A stretch of DNA of 64,000 bases from Marisediminitalea oceani. Its GTDB lineage: Bacteria > Pseudomonadota > Gammaproteobacteria > Enterobacterales > Alteromonadaceae. The position numbers and the translations under genes were made by a program. How positions within the stretch are numbered: the stretch's first letter is position 1; every line of letters begins with the position of its first letter. The notes beneath the pieces were generated by a model. It was not told the origin of the DNA, searched no databases, and was given only the letters and a program-made list of their open reading frames with translations. Positions 57,550 through 64,000 of this stretch are shown here, piece by piece. Location of the stretch: positions 1-64,000 of the forward strand of contig NZ_RCUA01000086.1 in assembly GCF_003731635.1 (NCBI RefSeq), given 5' to 3'.

Positions 57550-59640
57550 TTGAAATTTGCACTATCAGTAGTTGCCGCAGCGCTTACCTTTAATACCTCA
57601 GTATCAGCCAGCACGGCAGATGACCCCGAACGCATTACTATTGAAGGCCAGTATTTATCGATCAATGAGTCCAATTCGGTAAAAACGCCAACACCGATTA
57701 TTGATGTACCACAGAGCCTGTCGATTTTGACGGCCGAGGACATTACTGAACGCGGGATCACCAGTATTGGTGAAATCATCGACTACACGCCAGGCGTTAA
57801 TACTTCTCAGGGCGAGGGACACCGGGATTCAGTGGTGTTCCGTGGCGTTCGTTCAACCGCAGATTTTTACATTGATGGCAACCGTGACGACGTACAGTAC
57901 TATCGCTCGCTGTACAATGTAGAACAGGTGGAAATCCTGCGCGGCCCCAACGCCCTGCTGTTTGGCCGCGGTGGTACAGGCGGTATTCTGAACCGGGTGT
58001 CAAAGAAAGCGAAATTAGATGAAACCTTTACCGGTTATAAAGCCACGCTGAACACCTTTGGCGGCTATGGCGTAGAAATAGATACCAACACCGATATGAC
58101 CAGCACCTCAGCGCTGCGTATTAATGCGATGTACGAATCGCTGGACAACCACCGTGACTTCTTCGACGGCGAGCGCATTGGATTTAATCCCACCGCCAGG
58201 TTTGAATTAAGCGAAGACAGCATACTGGATGTGTCTTACGAGTACATCAACCACGAGCGCTTTATCGACCGTGGTATTCCCACCGGCGCCGATGGTCGTC
58301 CGGTAGAGTCACTGAAAAATGTGGTGTTTGGCGACCCGGAGAATAACTACCACGAGCTGGAAGCCCACGTATTCCGCGTAAACCTGTCGCACCAGTTTAA
58401 CGATTACACCAAAGCCAACGTTAACGTGTTTTACGGCGACTACGATAAGGTTTACTCAAACTTTTACGCCAGTGGCTATGACGCCGACACCAACATTGTT
58501 GAGCTGGACGGTTATATTGATGAAACAGCCCGCGACAACCTGATTGTATCAGGTAACCTGATTAGCGAATTCAGCACCGGCGGCATTGGCCATATGGTGA
58601 TCGCGGGTACAGAATTTATTCGCACTAATTCAGACCAGTTCCGCCTGAATCCGGTATTTGACAGCACCGGCAATGACCGCGAAACGTTTTTCACCCAGCG
58701 CCCGTTGGCGTTTAGCGGCTTTAGCGGCATCAACGCAGCAGGTGAGCAGGTAACCACCGCTTTTACGGCACTCAATGACGATACGCGGGTGACCCTGGAT
58801 GTTGCCTCGTTCTTTGTGCAGGATGAGATTGAGCTATCTGAACACCTGGATCTGGTACTTGGTGCCCGTTTTGACCGTTTCGATATTGAGGTATTTAACG
58901 CTAAGGCAGTGGAAACCCGCAGCCGCACCGACGAACAGGTTTCTCCTCGTGCCGGGCTTATTTATAAGCCGCAGGAAAACATCTCGCTTTATGCCAGTTA
59001 CAGCGAGTCTTTCCTGCCGCGCAGTGGCGAGCAATATACCGATATTAACGGCAGTGATAACCAACTAGACCCAGATACCTACAGCAATCAGGAAATCGGT
59101 ATTAAGTGGGATTTTGCCCAGGGTCTGAGCTTCACCGCCGCAGTGTTTGAAAACGAGCAAAGCTCTCCTCAGGTGGCCGATGATAACCCGGAAACCCTGG
59201 ATGTAATTAATTCAGACATCTCTGGTTACGAGTTGCAACTCACCGGCTATGTGAATGATGACTGGCGCATTACCGCTAATTACAGCCACCTTGAAGGCGA
59301 AATTGTCGACCGCAGTGGCCCAACCGGCCGCACGCCTCGCGAGTTGCCGGAAAATACCTTCTCGGTGTGGAGCACTTATCAGGTGAATGACGTATTTGGT
59401 GTTGGCCTGGGCGCCACCTATCAGGATGAGAGCTTCATTAACAACGGAAATTCGGCGGTATTACCCAGCTATACCCGTTGGGATGCCTCGGCGTATTACG
59501 ATATCAGCAAAGACCTGCGCGTGCAGCTGAACATCGAAAACCTGACCGACGAACTGTACTTCCCGAATGCCCACGCCACACATCAGGCAACGGTAGCGGC
59601 GCCGCTTAACGCGATGCTGACAGTTGTGGGCAGATTTTAA
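57550..59640 (+). CDS. TonB-dependent catecholate siderophore receptor (Fiu-like)
   Basis: A 696-residue outer-membrane receptor: signal peptide (first ~20 residues, SVSAS), a plug domain (about 45-165) with VPQSLSILTAEDI, the DFYIDGNRDDVQYYRSLYN segment and ILRGPNALLFGRGGTGGILNRV, then a 22-strand barrel ending in an aromatic VVGRF. The plug is closest to the Fiu/CirA catecholate group. The start is TTG with GGAG 8 bases upstream. It takes up ferric siderophores driven by TonB-ExbBD. A strong terminator follows; no siderophore biosynthesis genes are nearby. Confidence 0.9.
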   Translation: MKFALSVVAAALTFNTSVSASTADDPERITIEGQYLSINESNSVKTPTPIIDVPQSLSILTAEDITERGITSIGEIIDYTPGVNTSQGEGHRDSVVFRGVRSTADFYIDGNRDDVQYYRSLYNVEQVEILRGPNALLFGRGGTGGILNRVSKKAKLDETFTGYKATLNTFGGYGVEIDTNTDMTSTSALRINAMYESLDNHRDFFDGERIGFNPTARFELSEDSILDVSYEYINHERFIDRGIPTGADGRPVESLKNVVFGDPENNYHELEAHVFRVNLSHQFNDYTKANVNVFYGDYDKVYSNFYASGYDADTNIVELDGYIDETARDNLIVSGNLISEFSTGGIGHMVIAGTEFIRTNSDQFRLNPVFDSTGNDRETFFTQRPLAFSGFSGINAAGEQVTTAFTALNDDTRVTLDVASFFVQDEIELSEHLDLVLGARFDRFDIEVFNAKAVETRSRTDEQVSPRAGLIYKPQENISLYASYSESFLPRSGEQYTDINGSDNQLDPDTYSNQEIGIKWDFAQGLSFTAAVFENEQSSPQVADDNPETLDVINSDISGYELQLTGYVNDDWRITANYSHLEGEIVDRSGPTGRTPRELPENTFSVWSTYQVNDVFGVGLGATYQDESFINNGNSAVLPSYTRWDASAYYDISKDLRVQLNIENLTDELYFPNAHATHQATVAAPLNAMLTVVGRF

Positions 59641-59665
59641 GAAGCCTTTACACCTGTAAGCCAGA

Positions 59666-59694
59666 AGCCCTGCACTAGCAGGGCTTTTTTTTTG
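59666..59694 (+). terminator. Terminator of the TonB receptor gene
   Basis: AGCCCTGC and GCAGGGCT pair perfectly around loop ACTA (59666-59685) and are followed by nine T. Confidence 0.92.
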
Positions 59695-59752
59695 GCAAAA
59701 AAGAACGGAAACGCCGAATAGCAGGTTTAAAGAGCGGCTGTGCCACCGAACT

Positions 59753-60118
59753 TTATTTGCGCAAGCCGAAACGTTTCAGAAAATCACTCACAGAAATCGT
59801 GGCGTAATCAACATATTCGCCAGCATCGTAAAACCGGCCATGGCACTGAGGGCAGCTTTCAAAATGGATATGTCGCTGTGCGCTGTCGGTCATTTCGAGC
59901 ATTTTAATGTTCGGGCACACCGGGCAATTGATATCGCTTATTTCACTGTATAGCGAGCCCATTTTCTTATCACCTGTATCGAGCGCCGAGGCGAAGTCTT
60001 TTAGTTCCTTATGTTCCATCACATCAAACCATAAGCCGTGGCAGGTGCTGCAACGCTCGACCACACCGGCAGGCGTACTGATATGCTCAAAATGACCATG
60101 ACACTTGGGACAATCCAT
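59753..60118 (-). CDS. Small protein with two zf-TFIIB zinc ribbons
   Basis: A 121-residue protein with two copies of the TFIIB-type ribbon: CPKC at 3-6 with CSTC at 23-26 and then GLWFD, and CPVC near 65-68 with CPQC near 89-92 and then GRFYDAGE. It has no signal peptide. Proteins of this type occur singly in many gammaproteobacteria, function unknown; the ribbons suggest nucleic-acid or protein binding. Confidence 0.75.
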   Translation of the reverse strand: MDCPKCHGHFEHISTPAGVVERCSTCHGLWFDVMEHKELKDFASALDTGDKKMGSLYSEISDINCPVCPNIKMLEMTDSAQRHIHFESCPQCHGRFYDAGEYVDYATISVSDFLKRFGLRK

Positions 60119-60189
60119 ATAATTAACTGCACTGATGAAACAACCAGAATTTCACTATATGCGTTATTCCGGACGCTGTCATCGCCAAT

Positions 60190-60213
60190 AAAAAAGCCCG
60201 CTGATGCGGGCTT
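60190..60213 (-). terminator. Terminator after the cupin-CMD operon
   Basis: The minus strand shows AAGCCCGC / GCGGGCTT around ATCA, followed by TTTTATT. It begins about 20 bases after the carboxymuconolactone-decarboxylase stop. Confidence 0.9.
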
Positions 60214-60233
60214 ACAGAATAATGGTTAAGTTA

Positions 60234-61016
60234 TTACTCTTTTCGATTGGCAAAGATCTCTTTAAACACCGGCAGCGCTGAAAACGCTTTGGGCCATCCG
60301 GAGTAGAAGGCAATCTGAGTGATCACTTCGCCGGCCTCAGTTTCAGTGAGTCCGTTGTCCATAGCTTTGTTAAGATGAAAATTGACCTGTTCCACCTGAC
60401 CTGTCGCCGCCAGGGCACTTACGGTTGCCAGACTTCTGTCTCTGGGGGCAAGACCCGGGCGTAACCATAAATCCATGAACAAGGCATCGGTGGTGTAGGA
60501 AACAGTGCCGGGGCTGACTTCGCCATACTTGCTATCAACAAACTCACGGCGCTGCTGCTCGGCTTTTTTATCGTACGAGAGCAACTCCAGTTTATCCGAC
60601 GGTAACTGTTTGGCTTTAATATCATGGGCTTCATACACCGGGCCAATAGCAGCTATCGAGGCGCGGGCATTGGCAAAGCCGGTATAAAACGCCAGATGAT
60701 TTATAATCTCGGCGATTTCTTCAGGGGTGACATCACTGGCCAGTGCTTTTTCGACAATTTCCGGCATCGCATCCAGCTGACCTCGTGCAATCAGCGCCGA
60801 CAATGTAACGATACTCCGGTCACGGGACGATAGCGCCTCACGCTGCCATAAGTCGTTTTCCAGCCACTGGTTCTGATTCGTCGCAATAAGCGGGGCGACG
60901 CGCTCGATGTACTTACTGTTCATAGCCGTTTCTCCTGCCTGACTGCCAAATGCAGCGATGGATAGCGCTGCGCCAGTGGTGGCTGCCGCATAAAATTTAC
61001 CAAAGCGAGTTCGCAT
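60234..61016 (-). CDS. Exported carboxymuconolactone decarboxylase-family protein (two domains)
   Basis: A 260-residue protein with a signal peptide (about 1-27) and two CMD/AhpD-like helical domains (PEEIAEIINHLAFYTGFANA and TETEAGEVITQIAFYSGWPKA blocks). The AhpD-type CxxC-x3-H redox motif is absent, so it is not an AhpD-like peroxidase; a decarboxylase, isomerase or binding role is possible. AGGAGG lies 7 bases before the ATG. It follows the cupin gene by 11 bases. An exported CMD protein is unusual because most family members are cytoplasmic. Confidence 0.8.
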   Translation of the reverse strand: MRTRFGKFYAAATTGAALSIAAFGSQAGETAMNSKYIERVAPLIATNQNQWLENDLWQREALSSRDRSIVTLSALIARGQLDAMPEIVEKALASDVTPEEIAEIINHLAFYTGFANARASIAAIGPVYEAHDIKAKQLPSDKLELLSYDKKAEQQRREFVDSKYGEVSPGTVSYTTDALFMDLWLRPGLAPRDRSLATVSALAATGQVEQVNFHLNKAMDNGLTETEAGEVITQIAFYSGWPKAFSALPVFKEIFANRKE

Positions 61017-61027
61017 TAAACGCCTCC

Positions 61028-61492
61028 TTACTGATTGTACTGTTCGTCACTGACTTTCTCTCCCCACACCACGTTTTTACCTTCAACGCGCTGTTGGATA
61101 GCCATGTGGGTCATACTGGTTGATTCGGTGGCACCGTGCCAGTGCTTCACGCCTGGTGGTGTCCAGATTACATCGCCGGCTTTGATAACCTGTTTGGGCT
61201 CGCCCCACTGTTGCACGTAACCGGTACCGTCAGATACTACCAGGAACTGACCCGCCGGATGGGTATGCCAGGCTGAGCGCGCGCCGGGCGCGAAAGTAAC
61301 ATTTGCCGCAGAGACATTAGAATGCTCATTGGGTGATACCAGTGGAGAAACGATGCTGATGCCGGTAAACACCTTATCGGAGCCGGTAATAGCCTTTTGT
61401 TCACCATTACGGGTGATTTGCATTTTTTCCGCGGCCTGGGCTGAGCCCATGCCAACCATCAGTAACATTATGACGCTTAACGCTTTTTGCAT
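61028..61492 (-). CDS. Exported cupin-domain protein
   Basis: A 154-residue protein with a signal peptide (to about SAQAA) and a single cupin domain with metal-binding residues in [13 protein letters not shown] (H, H, Q) and GVKHWHGA (H). Motifs resemble the small Mn/Fe cupins that sit with CMD genes, such as (R)-mandelonitrile-lyase-like proteins. It probably acts in the periplasm with the CMD protein on a small organic acid. A GGAGG site precedes the ATG. It is divergent from the LysR gene. Confidence 0.8.
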   Translation of the reverse strand: MQKALSVIMLLMVGMGSAQAAEKMQITRNGEQKAITGSDKVFTGISIVSPLVSPNEHSNVSAANVTFAPGARSAWHTHPAGQFLVVSDGTGYVQQWGEPKQVIKAGDVIWTPPGVKHWHGATESTSMTHMAIQQRVEGKNVVWGEKVSDEQYNQ

Positions 61493-61634
61493 AGTTTTTC
61501 CTCCAAATTTAGATAATCTCTACATATCACTACGTCGAGTTTACTGCAGCCGGATTGAATCACAGTCATAATACACTTATGAGCCATCCTCATTAATAAA
61601 CTTTACCGGTTACCCTGGTGTTCAGAGAAATAGT
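61493..61634. promoter_or_regulatory. Divergent region between the cupin operon and lysR
   Basis: 142 bases separate the two start codons, the normal arrangement for LysR-type control of a divergent operon. A clear T-N11-A box was not identified with confidence. Confidence 0.4.
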
Positions 61635-62525
61635 ATGCGAGAAAATTACAATGAAATCCTGGCATTCATTGCCGTAGCCCGCGAGCGGAGCTTTACCCGT
61701 GCCGCCGCCAGACTGGGCGTAACTCAGTCTGCCCTGAGCCATTCCATGCGTGCCCTGGAAGAACGTTTAGGCATACGGCTGCTGACCCGTACTACCCGAA
61801 ATGTTTCAACCACAGAAGCCGGTGAGCGCATACTGCAGCGTATAGCGCCGCGCTTCGAGGATATCGACACCGAGCTGGAAATGCTTTCTGAACTCACCAG
61901 TAAGCCGGCAGGCCTGGTGCGTATTAGCTGTAGCGACCACGCGGCTTTTAATCTGGTATGGCCTAAGTTGTCGCCGTTGCTGGAGGAATACCCGGACATA
62001 CAGTTAGAAATCAACGTCGATAATGGCTTTACTAATATAGTGTCGAGCCGTTTTGATGCCGGAATTCGCCTTGGTGAAGCGGTTGAAAAAGACATGATTG
62101 CCGTTAGAGTGGGCCCGGCCATGAGAATGGCTATGGTTGCCACGCCTGACTACCTGGCGCAGCATGGAACCCCCACCTCACCGGAAGAGCTTACCGAGCA
62201 TAAATGTATCAGCCTGAGACTGATTTCTGCCGGCCGGGTGTACGACTGGGAACTCGATAACGGCGAGCGTCAGGTTAAGGTTAAATCCAAAGGCCAGGTC
62301 ATATTTAATCATCCGGCGTTAATCTGCAAAGCCGCGCTGGAAGGCTTCGGCCTGGCATTTTTGCCGGAAGATATGTTCGCTGCGGCCCTGGCTGAGGGCA
62401 AACTTATCCGCGTGATGGAAGAATGGTGTCAGCCCTTCCCAGGTTATCACCTGTACTACCCCAACCGTAATAACCACTCACCCGCCTTTGCCGCTGTAAT
62501 TGAACGCTTGCGCTATCGGGATTAA
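61635..62525 (+). CDS. LysR-family transcriptional regulator
   Basis: A 296-residue regulator with an N-terminal winged helix-turn-helix (FTRAAARLGVTQSALSHSMRALEERLGIRLLTRTTR) and a C-terminal PBP2-type effector-binding domain. The TTRNVSTTEAGERIL stretch and VRISCSDHAA match the CrgA/PA0477-like branch. It is divergent from the cupin-CMD operon and probably controls it in response to an aromatic or organic-acid effector. The start follows AGAGAAAT. Confidence 0.9.
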   Translation: MRENYNEILAFIAVARERSFTRAAARLGVTQSALSHSMRALEERLGIRLLTRTTRNVSTTEAGERILQRIAPRFEDIDTELEMLSELTSKPAGLVRISCSDHAAFNLVWPKLSPLLEEYPDIQLEINVDNGFTNIVSSRFDAGIRLGEAVEKDMIAVRVGPAMRMAMVATPDYLAQHGTPTSPEELTEHKCISLRLISAGRVYDWELDNGERQVKVKSKGQVIFNHPALICKAALEGFGLAFLPEDMFAAALAEGKLIRVMEEWCQPFPGYHLYYPNRNNHSPAFAAVIERLRYRD

Positions 62526-62639
62526 TGAACGCTATTCATTACCGCATTGCAATTTTGTCGCTGACATTGGCCAGGGCATTAATGGTATAAATAATACAAT
62601 ACTTGCACAGTAGCTAAGTTTTCCGGGTGAGGCAGAATC

Positions 62640-62847
62640 TTTTTTCGCAGCCCAACCCCAGGCAGTTGGTATGACATGGTCAGGAACTGCCTGTCCTCCT
62701 TTTCACGAAGCGGTTATCCATCGGGCATTTGCCTACTCAGCGGGATATCTCGGGCCCAACCGCTTCGTTACGCTACATGTGCCCCTGTATGCTGCAGTTT
62801 AAGCATATGGACTTTTTGGGAAGCCTGGTGCTTCCCGTTTTTTTTGC
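62640..62847 (+). ncRNA. Candidate structured small RNA with its own terminator
   Basis: Three stem-loops lie in order: AGGCAGTT/AACTGCCT (62660-62667 with 62685-62692), an 11-bp perfect stem ACGAAGCGGTT/AACCGCTTCGT (62705-62715 with 62758-62768) enclosing smaller pairings, and the terminator GGGAAGC/GCTTCCC (62818-62836) followed by eight T. A possible -10 (TATAAA) lies at 62586-62591. It does not resemble 6S, 4.5S, RNase P, tmRNA or CsrB as I know them. Boundaries and family are unknown. Confidence 0.45.
62818..62845 (+). terminator. Rho-independent terminator of the candidate small RNA
   Basis: A 7-bp perfect stem GGGAAGC/GCTTCCC with loop CTGGT is followed by G and eight T. It is on the plus strand, about 290 bases after the lysR stop, so it either ends a small RNA or a long lysR 3' untranslated region. 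Confidence 0.85.
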
Positions 62848-62893
62848 CGCTTCTTTAATCGTACAGTTAGTACAGTCAGCGTTATCGCCGCAT

Positions 62894-62918
62894 AAAAAAA
62901 CCCCGCCGAAGCAGGGTT
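62894..62918 (-). terminator. Terminator of ssb
   Basis: The minus strand shows AACCCTGC / GCGGGGTT around the stable loop TTCG (one G-T pair), followed by a T run, 23 bases after the ssb stop. Confidence 0.92.
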
Positions 62919-62941
62919 TGTAAAATAAGCATACCGTAGAC

Positions 62942-63499
62942 TCAGAACGGGATATCGTCGTCAAAATCGAAGTCAGGCTCAGCCATAGGTGGCTTTTGTT
63001 GATTCTGGCCACCCTGCGGGCGCTGTTGCTGAGGCGGTTGCTGATAACCACCGCCCTGATTGCCTCCGCCATAATTCTGGTTGCCACCGCCATAACCGCC
63101 GCCCTGTTGGCCGCCTTGTGGACGTTGCTGATAACCACCGCCCTGGCCGCCCTGACCACCATCACGGCCACCGAGCATTTGCATCTGGTCGACAATAATT
63201 TCTGTGGTGTAACGATCCTGACCCTGCTGATCCTGCCACTTACGGGTTTGCAGTTTACCTTCAACGTAAATCTGCGAACCTTTTTTGAGGTATTCACCGG
63301 CAATTTCTGCTAACCGACGGTACATAGTTAAACGGTGCCATTCAGTTCGTTCCTGCACCTGCCCCTGCTGGTCTTTCCAGCTTTCACTGGTTGCCAGGCT
63401 CAGATTGGCAACGGCGTTGCCGTTGGGCATGTAACGTACTTCCGGGTCGTTACCTAAATTACCGACCAGAATGACTTTGTTAACGCCTCGAGTTGCCAT
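62942..63499 (-). CDS. ssb: Single-stranded DNA-binding protein
   Basis: A 185-residue SSB. The OB fold spans residues 1-110 ([36 protein letters not shown] and [13 protein letters not shown]). A long Gly/Gln/Asn/Pro-rich linker follows, then the acidic tip DFDDDIPF that recruits repair and replication proteins. AGGAG lies 6 bases before the ATG. The linker contains reiterated GGG and QQRPQGG units. In Vibrio and Shewanella ssb lies next to mshH-mshI; here about 13 kb of accessory genes separate it from mshI. Confidence 0.97.
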   Translation of the reverse strand: MATRGVNKVILVGNLGNDPEVRYMPNGNAVANLSLATSESWKDQQGQVQERTEWHRLTMYRRLAEIAGEYLKKGSQIYVEGKLQTRKWQDQQGQDRYTTEIIVDQMQMLGGRDGGQGGQGGGYQQRPQGGQQGGGYGGGNQNYGGGNQGGGYQQPPQQQRPQGGQNQQKPPMAEPDFDFDDDIPF

Positions 63500-63868
63500 G
63501 ATGTCTCCTAAAATCTGTTTACGCTTTTATAATAATATAAGCGCATGCAGCGCTTCGTCGTCGTTTGTAAAGCTTGCCAGTATAACGCATTTTTTGCGCT
63601 CGCTCAGCGCCTTTTTGAGGTTAAATAAAAATCCTCAGTGACGAAATACTAACTCGTTGTTTTACCAAACAGACTACGGCAAATTAGCGCGACTTTCACC
63701 TGTTCTTGCAACCGGTTGTGTTACTTATACCCAGCAGGTAAGCGTGCCATGGCCGCCATGTTTAGCAAAATTAATTAGAGTTAAGCTCAGGTAGGCAAAA
63801 AAAAGCCTCAACCGGAGTTGAGGCTTTCAGCTTTATTTATTAAGCGACCTGTATTAACCAGACGGTGC
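63500..63868. other. Intergenic region upstream of ssb
   Basis: 369 bases with no gene seen. It contains an inverted repeat near the ssb start (63539-63555, AAGCGC / GCGCTT), GC-rich palindromic bits around 63595-63615 (GCGCT / AGCGC with a short T run on the plus strand), and, at its right end, the terminator of the next gene. The ssb promoter must lie here but was not pinned down. Confidence 0.35.
63802..63827 (-). terminator. Terminator of the partial transporter gene
   Basis: The minus strand shows AAAGCCTCAA / TTGAGGCTTT around CTCCGG, with eight T following. It lies about 40 bases after the transporter stop. Confidence 0.92.
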
Positions 63869-64000
63869 TTACCACCAGGTAATATAAAACGCTGCCACTA
63901 CAATGGTTAATGCCACGGAAGCCACATTAAACACTGATGAGGTTTTGAAGTTGATGTCGTTCAGCTGTACTGCGTGCTCATGGTCGCCCTTACCTTCAAA
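63869..64000 (-). CDS. C-terminus of a membrane transporter (possibly sodium:solute symporter)
   Basis: Only the last 43 codons are in the window. They read a charged loop (GKGDHEHAVQLNDINFKTS) and one final hydrophobic helix ending TWW just before the stop. That ending, a soluble loop and then a terminal helix with no tail, suits sodium:solute symporters; an MFS carrier, common beside ssb/uvrA in relatives, is the alternative. The start is outside the window. Confidence 0.4.
   Translation of the reverse strand, partial: FEGKGDHEHAVQLNDINFKTSSVFNVASVALTIVVAAFYITWW

Larger units (their letters stand above)
62526..62941. other. 416-base gap between lysR and ssb
   Basis: No coding region is convincing. 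It contains a set of three strong hairpins ending in a terminator (listed separately as a candidate small RNA at about 62640-62847) and, near its right end, the ssb terminator. Confidence 0.5.

Noticed and set aside
63013-63180. Repetitive Gly/Gln-coding tract that looks like a tandem repeat or CRISPR-like array
   Set aside because: It is the in-frame low-complexity linker of SSB; the units vary in length and there are no spacers.
63539-63555. Palindrome upstream of ssb as a LexA (SOS) box
   Set aside because: It does not fit CTG-N10-CAG; no SOS box was found before ssb.

Overview
The window looks like chromosome from a marine gammaproteobacterium of the Alteromonadales (Alteromonas/Bowmanella/Lacimicrobium-like). 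The evidence is a full MSHA (type IVa) pilus operon next to mreBCD-maf-rng-yhdP-nit-tldD, an ArcA regulator with D54, mutY-yggX, a PEP-CTERM type surface protein and a Fiu-like TonB receptor. Genus is an inference from gene content; no rRNA is present.

Layout. (1) 1-5000 is an accessory, visibly AT-rich stretch. It holds the end of an IS66-like element that cuts a membrane-anchored Mrr-type nuclease gene, then a three-gene operon read leftward (alpha/beta hydrolase, middle component, SMC/Rad50-like ATPase) that fits the ABC-three-component (ABC-3C) conflict systems. It borders a tRNA cluster with an intact tRNA-Phe, a 5' half copy of tRNA-Phe and a tRNA-Leu(CAA) lacking its 5' acceptor strand, which look like integration scars. 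(2) 5300-14400 is housekeeping: yggX, mutY, an esterase, a Nudix hydrolase, trmB, rsmC, glgA, a histidine kinase and arcA. (3) 14480-18320 holds a large TPR protein and a choice-of-anchor A surface protein with a PEP-CTERM-like tail. (4) 18460-31010 is pmbA, yjgA(darP) and the leftward block mreB-mreC-mreD-maf-rng-yhdP-nit-tldD. (5) 31290-49830 is the leftward msh operon in the order mshI, I2, J, K, L, M, N, E, G, F, B, A, C, D, O, P, Q, mostly joined by stop/start overlaps. (6) 49985-62900 is an accessory stretch between msh and ssb: an acyltransferase, two DUF1566 proteins, a PHA synthase divergent from a MaoC-phosphotransacylase/acetate kinase pair, a siderophore receptor, a zinc-ribbon protein, an exported cupin/carboxymuconolactone-decarboxylase pair with a divergent LysR regulator, and a structured intergenic region that may encode a small RNA. 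(7) ssb and the C-terminus of a membrane transporter close the window.

How the genes work together. The msh block encodes one machine: MshE (ATPase with an N-terminal c-di-GMP motif), MshG (platform), MshL (secretin), MshM/N/I/J/K (assembly), MshA (major pilin) and MshB/C/D/O/P/Q (minor pilins and probable tip adhesin). MreBCD sets cell shape. TldD and PmbA(TldE) form one protease. PhaC, the MaoC-PTA protein and the kinase can link acyl-CoA pools to polyhydroxyalkanoate and acyl-phosphate/ATP. The likeliest little-described system is the ABC-3C hydrolase operon at 837-4556.
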